Shown in pieces: positions 5,970 through 6,735 of a DNA stretch of 6,735 bases; the first letter of the stretch is position 1; the number at the start of each line of letters is the position of its first letter. Location of the stretch: the NCBI GenBank assembly GCA_019242065.1, contig JAFAWJ010000323.1, forward strand, positions 1-6,735. The letters run 5' to 3'. The notes below the pieces were generated by a model, which ran no database searches, had not been told where the DNA came from, and was given only the letters and a program-made list of their open reading frames with translations. The stretch comes from Chloroflexota bacterium. GTDB taxonomy: Bacteria > Chloroflexota > UBA6077 > CF-72. The position numbers and the translations under genes were made by a program.

Positions 5970-6735
5970 GTCCGCGTGTTCAGGCGGATGCGCGGATCGA
6001 GCAGCGTGTAAGTCAGGTCGACGCCCAGGTTGATGACCACGATGAAGGCCGCCAGCACCAGCACCGAGGCGCGGATCACGGGTAAATCGCGGGCTTCGAT
6101 GGACTGAATCATCAGCCAGCCAACGCCCGGCCAGGCGAACACCGTCTCCACGACGACCGAACCCGCAATCAGAGCCCCGAGCTGCAAGCCCAGCACGGTC
6201 ACGACCGGGATCGCGCTGTTGCGCGCCACGTGCCGCCAGGCAATGGCGCCCTCGGCGAGACCTTTACCGCGGGCGGTCGTCACAAACGGTTGACGCAGCG
6301 TCTCGCCGACCGAGCGTCGTACCAGGCGCACCAGCAGCCCGATGCCAAAGGCGCTGATCGTCAGCGTCGGCAGGACCAGGTGCTGCCAGGTGCCCATGCC
6401 GGAGGCGGGCAGCACTCGCAGGCCGCCTGCGAACACCACGATCAGGATGACGCCCAGCCAGAACGACGGCATCGAGACGGCCAGCAGCGAGCCGGCCGTG
6501 GTCAGCCCGTCGACGGTCCGCGTGCGATGCAATGCCGCAAAGACACCGACCGGAATGCTGATCAGCGTCGTCAGGATGATGCTGGCGCCTGCCAAGAGCA
6601 GCGTGGCGGGCAGGCGACCGAGCACCAGTTGGAGGGCTGGCGAGTGGTAGCGGAAAGATTCGCCCAGATCGCCGTGCGCCGCCTGTTGCAGGAACAGCAG
6701 GTACTGGACGGGGAGCGGCTGATCCAGGTTGTACT
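5966..6735 (-). CDS. ABC transporter permease, DppB-like, 5' end cut by window edge
   Basis: The frame is open to the window edge, showing the C-terminal 255 residues (the first complete codon is at 6733). DppB proteins are usually 305-340 residues, so about 60-80 N-terminal residues, including the first membrane helix, are missing. The GTG at 6625 is not the start: the family segment YNLDQPLPVQYLLFL...GDLGESFRYH lies upstream of it, followed by RLPATLLLAGASIILTTL. Other hallmarks are SMPSFWLGVILIVVFAG, LPASG, the EAA loop PFVTTARGKGLAEGAIAWRH...N ahead of a membrane helix, VVETVFAWPGVGWLMIQSI with a RDLPVI, and the terminal YTLLDPRIRLN. It pairs with the DppC-like subunit, whose ATG overlaps this TGA. 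Confidence 0.95.
   Translation of the reverse strand, partial: YNLDQPLPVQYLLFLQQAAHGDLGESFRYHSPALQLVLGRLPATLLLAGASIILTTLISIPVGVFAALHRTRTVDGLTTAGSLLAVSMPSFWLGVILIVVFAGGLRVLPASGMGTWQHLVLPTLTISAFGIGLLVRLVRRSVGETLRQPFVTTARGKGLAEGAIAWRHVARNSAIPVVTVLGLQLGALIAGSVVVETVFAWPGVGWLMIQSIEARDLPVIRASVLVLAAFIVVINLGVDLTYTLLDPRIRLNTRT

Noticed and set aside
1..6735. Search for a CRISPR array, tRNA or rRNA genes, insertion sequence ends, tandem repeats and attachment sites.
   Set aside because: Nothing regular was seen by eye; almost every base is inside one of seven coding regions.

Overview
The window is a fragment of one long minus-strand operon from a G+C-rich bacterium. All seven genes run right to left, so the 5' end of the operon lies beyond position 6735 and its 3' end lies beyond position 1. 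Five genes are complete and two are cut by the window edges. In transcription order they are: a DppB-like ABC permease (5' part missing), a DppC-like ABC permease, an LLM-class (luciferase-like, probably F420-dependent) oxidoreductase, a small Cys-rich TIGR04076-type protein, a family 5 solute-binding lipoprotein with a Tat-like leader, a metal-dependent amidohydrolase of the prolidase-like branch, and the N-terminal half of a DUF885 protein (3' part missing).

Packing is extreme. Four junctions overlap by 4 to 17 nt, one is an ATGA overlap with a very weak ribosome-binding site, and the only gap is 4 nt. No non-coding stretch is long enough to hold a promoter, operator, terminator or RNA gene. 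No mobile element, CRISPR array, tRNA or rRNA was seen. Many long open frames exist on the plus strand and in other minus-strand frames; these are shadows produced by G+C-rich codon use and were left out.

The transporter genes form a dipeptide/oligopeptide (Dpp/Opp/nickel) type importer: two permeases plus the extracytoplasmic receptor. The two ATPases are not in the window. The two last genes are hydrolases of families that include dipeptidases and acyl-amino-acid hydrolases (the amidohydrolase) and putative metallopeptidases (DUF885). The simplest reading is a capture-and-cleave operon for a peptide-like or N-acylated small molecule, with the LLM oxidoreductase and the TIGR04076 protein doing a redox step or an accessory role. 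The substrate cannot be read from the sequence.

Taxonomy is inference only. High G+C, a receptor with a twin-arginine plus lipobox leader and a long Ala/Pro/Ser/Thr linker, an F420-type LLM enzyme and a TIGR04076 protein together would suit Chloroflexota or a related Terrabacteria lineage, with Actinomycetota as an alternative.
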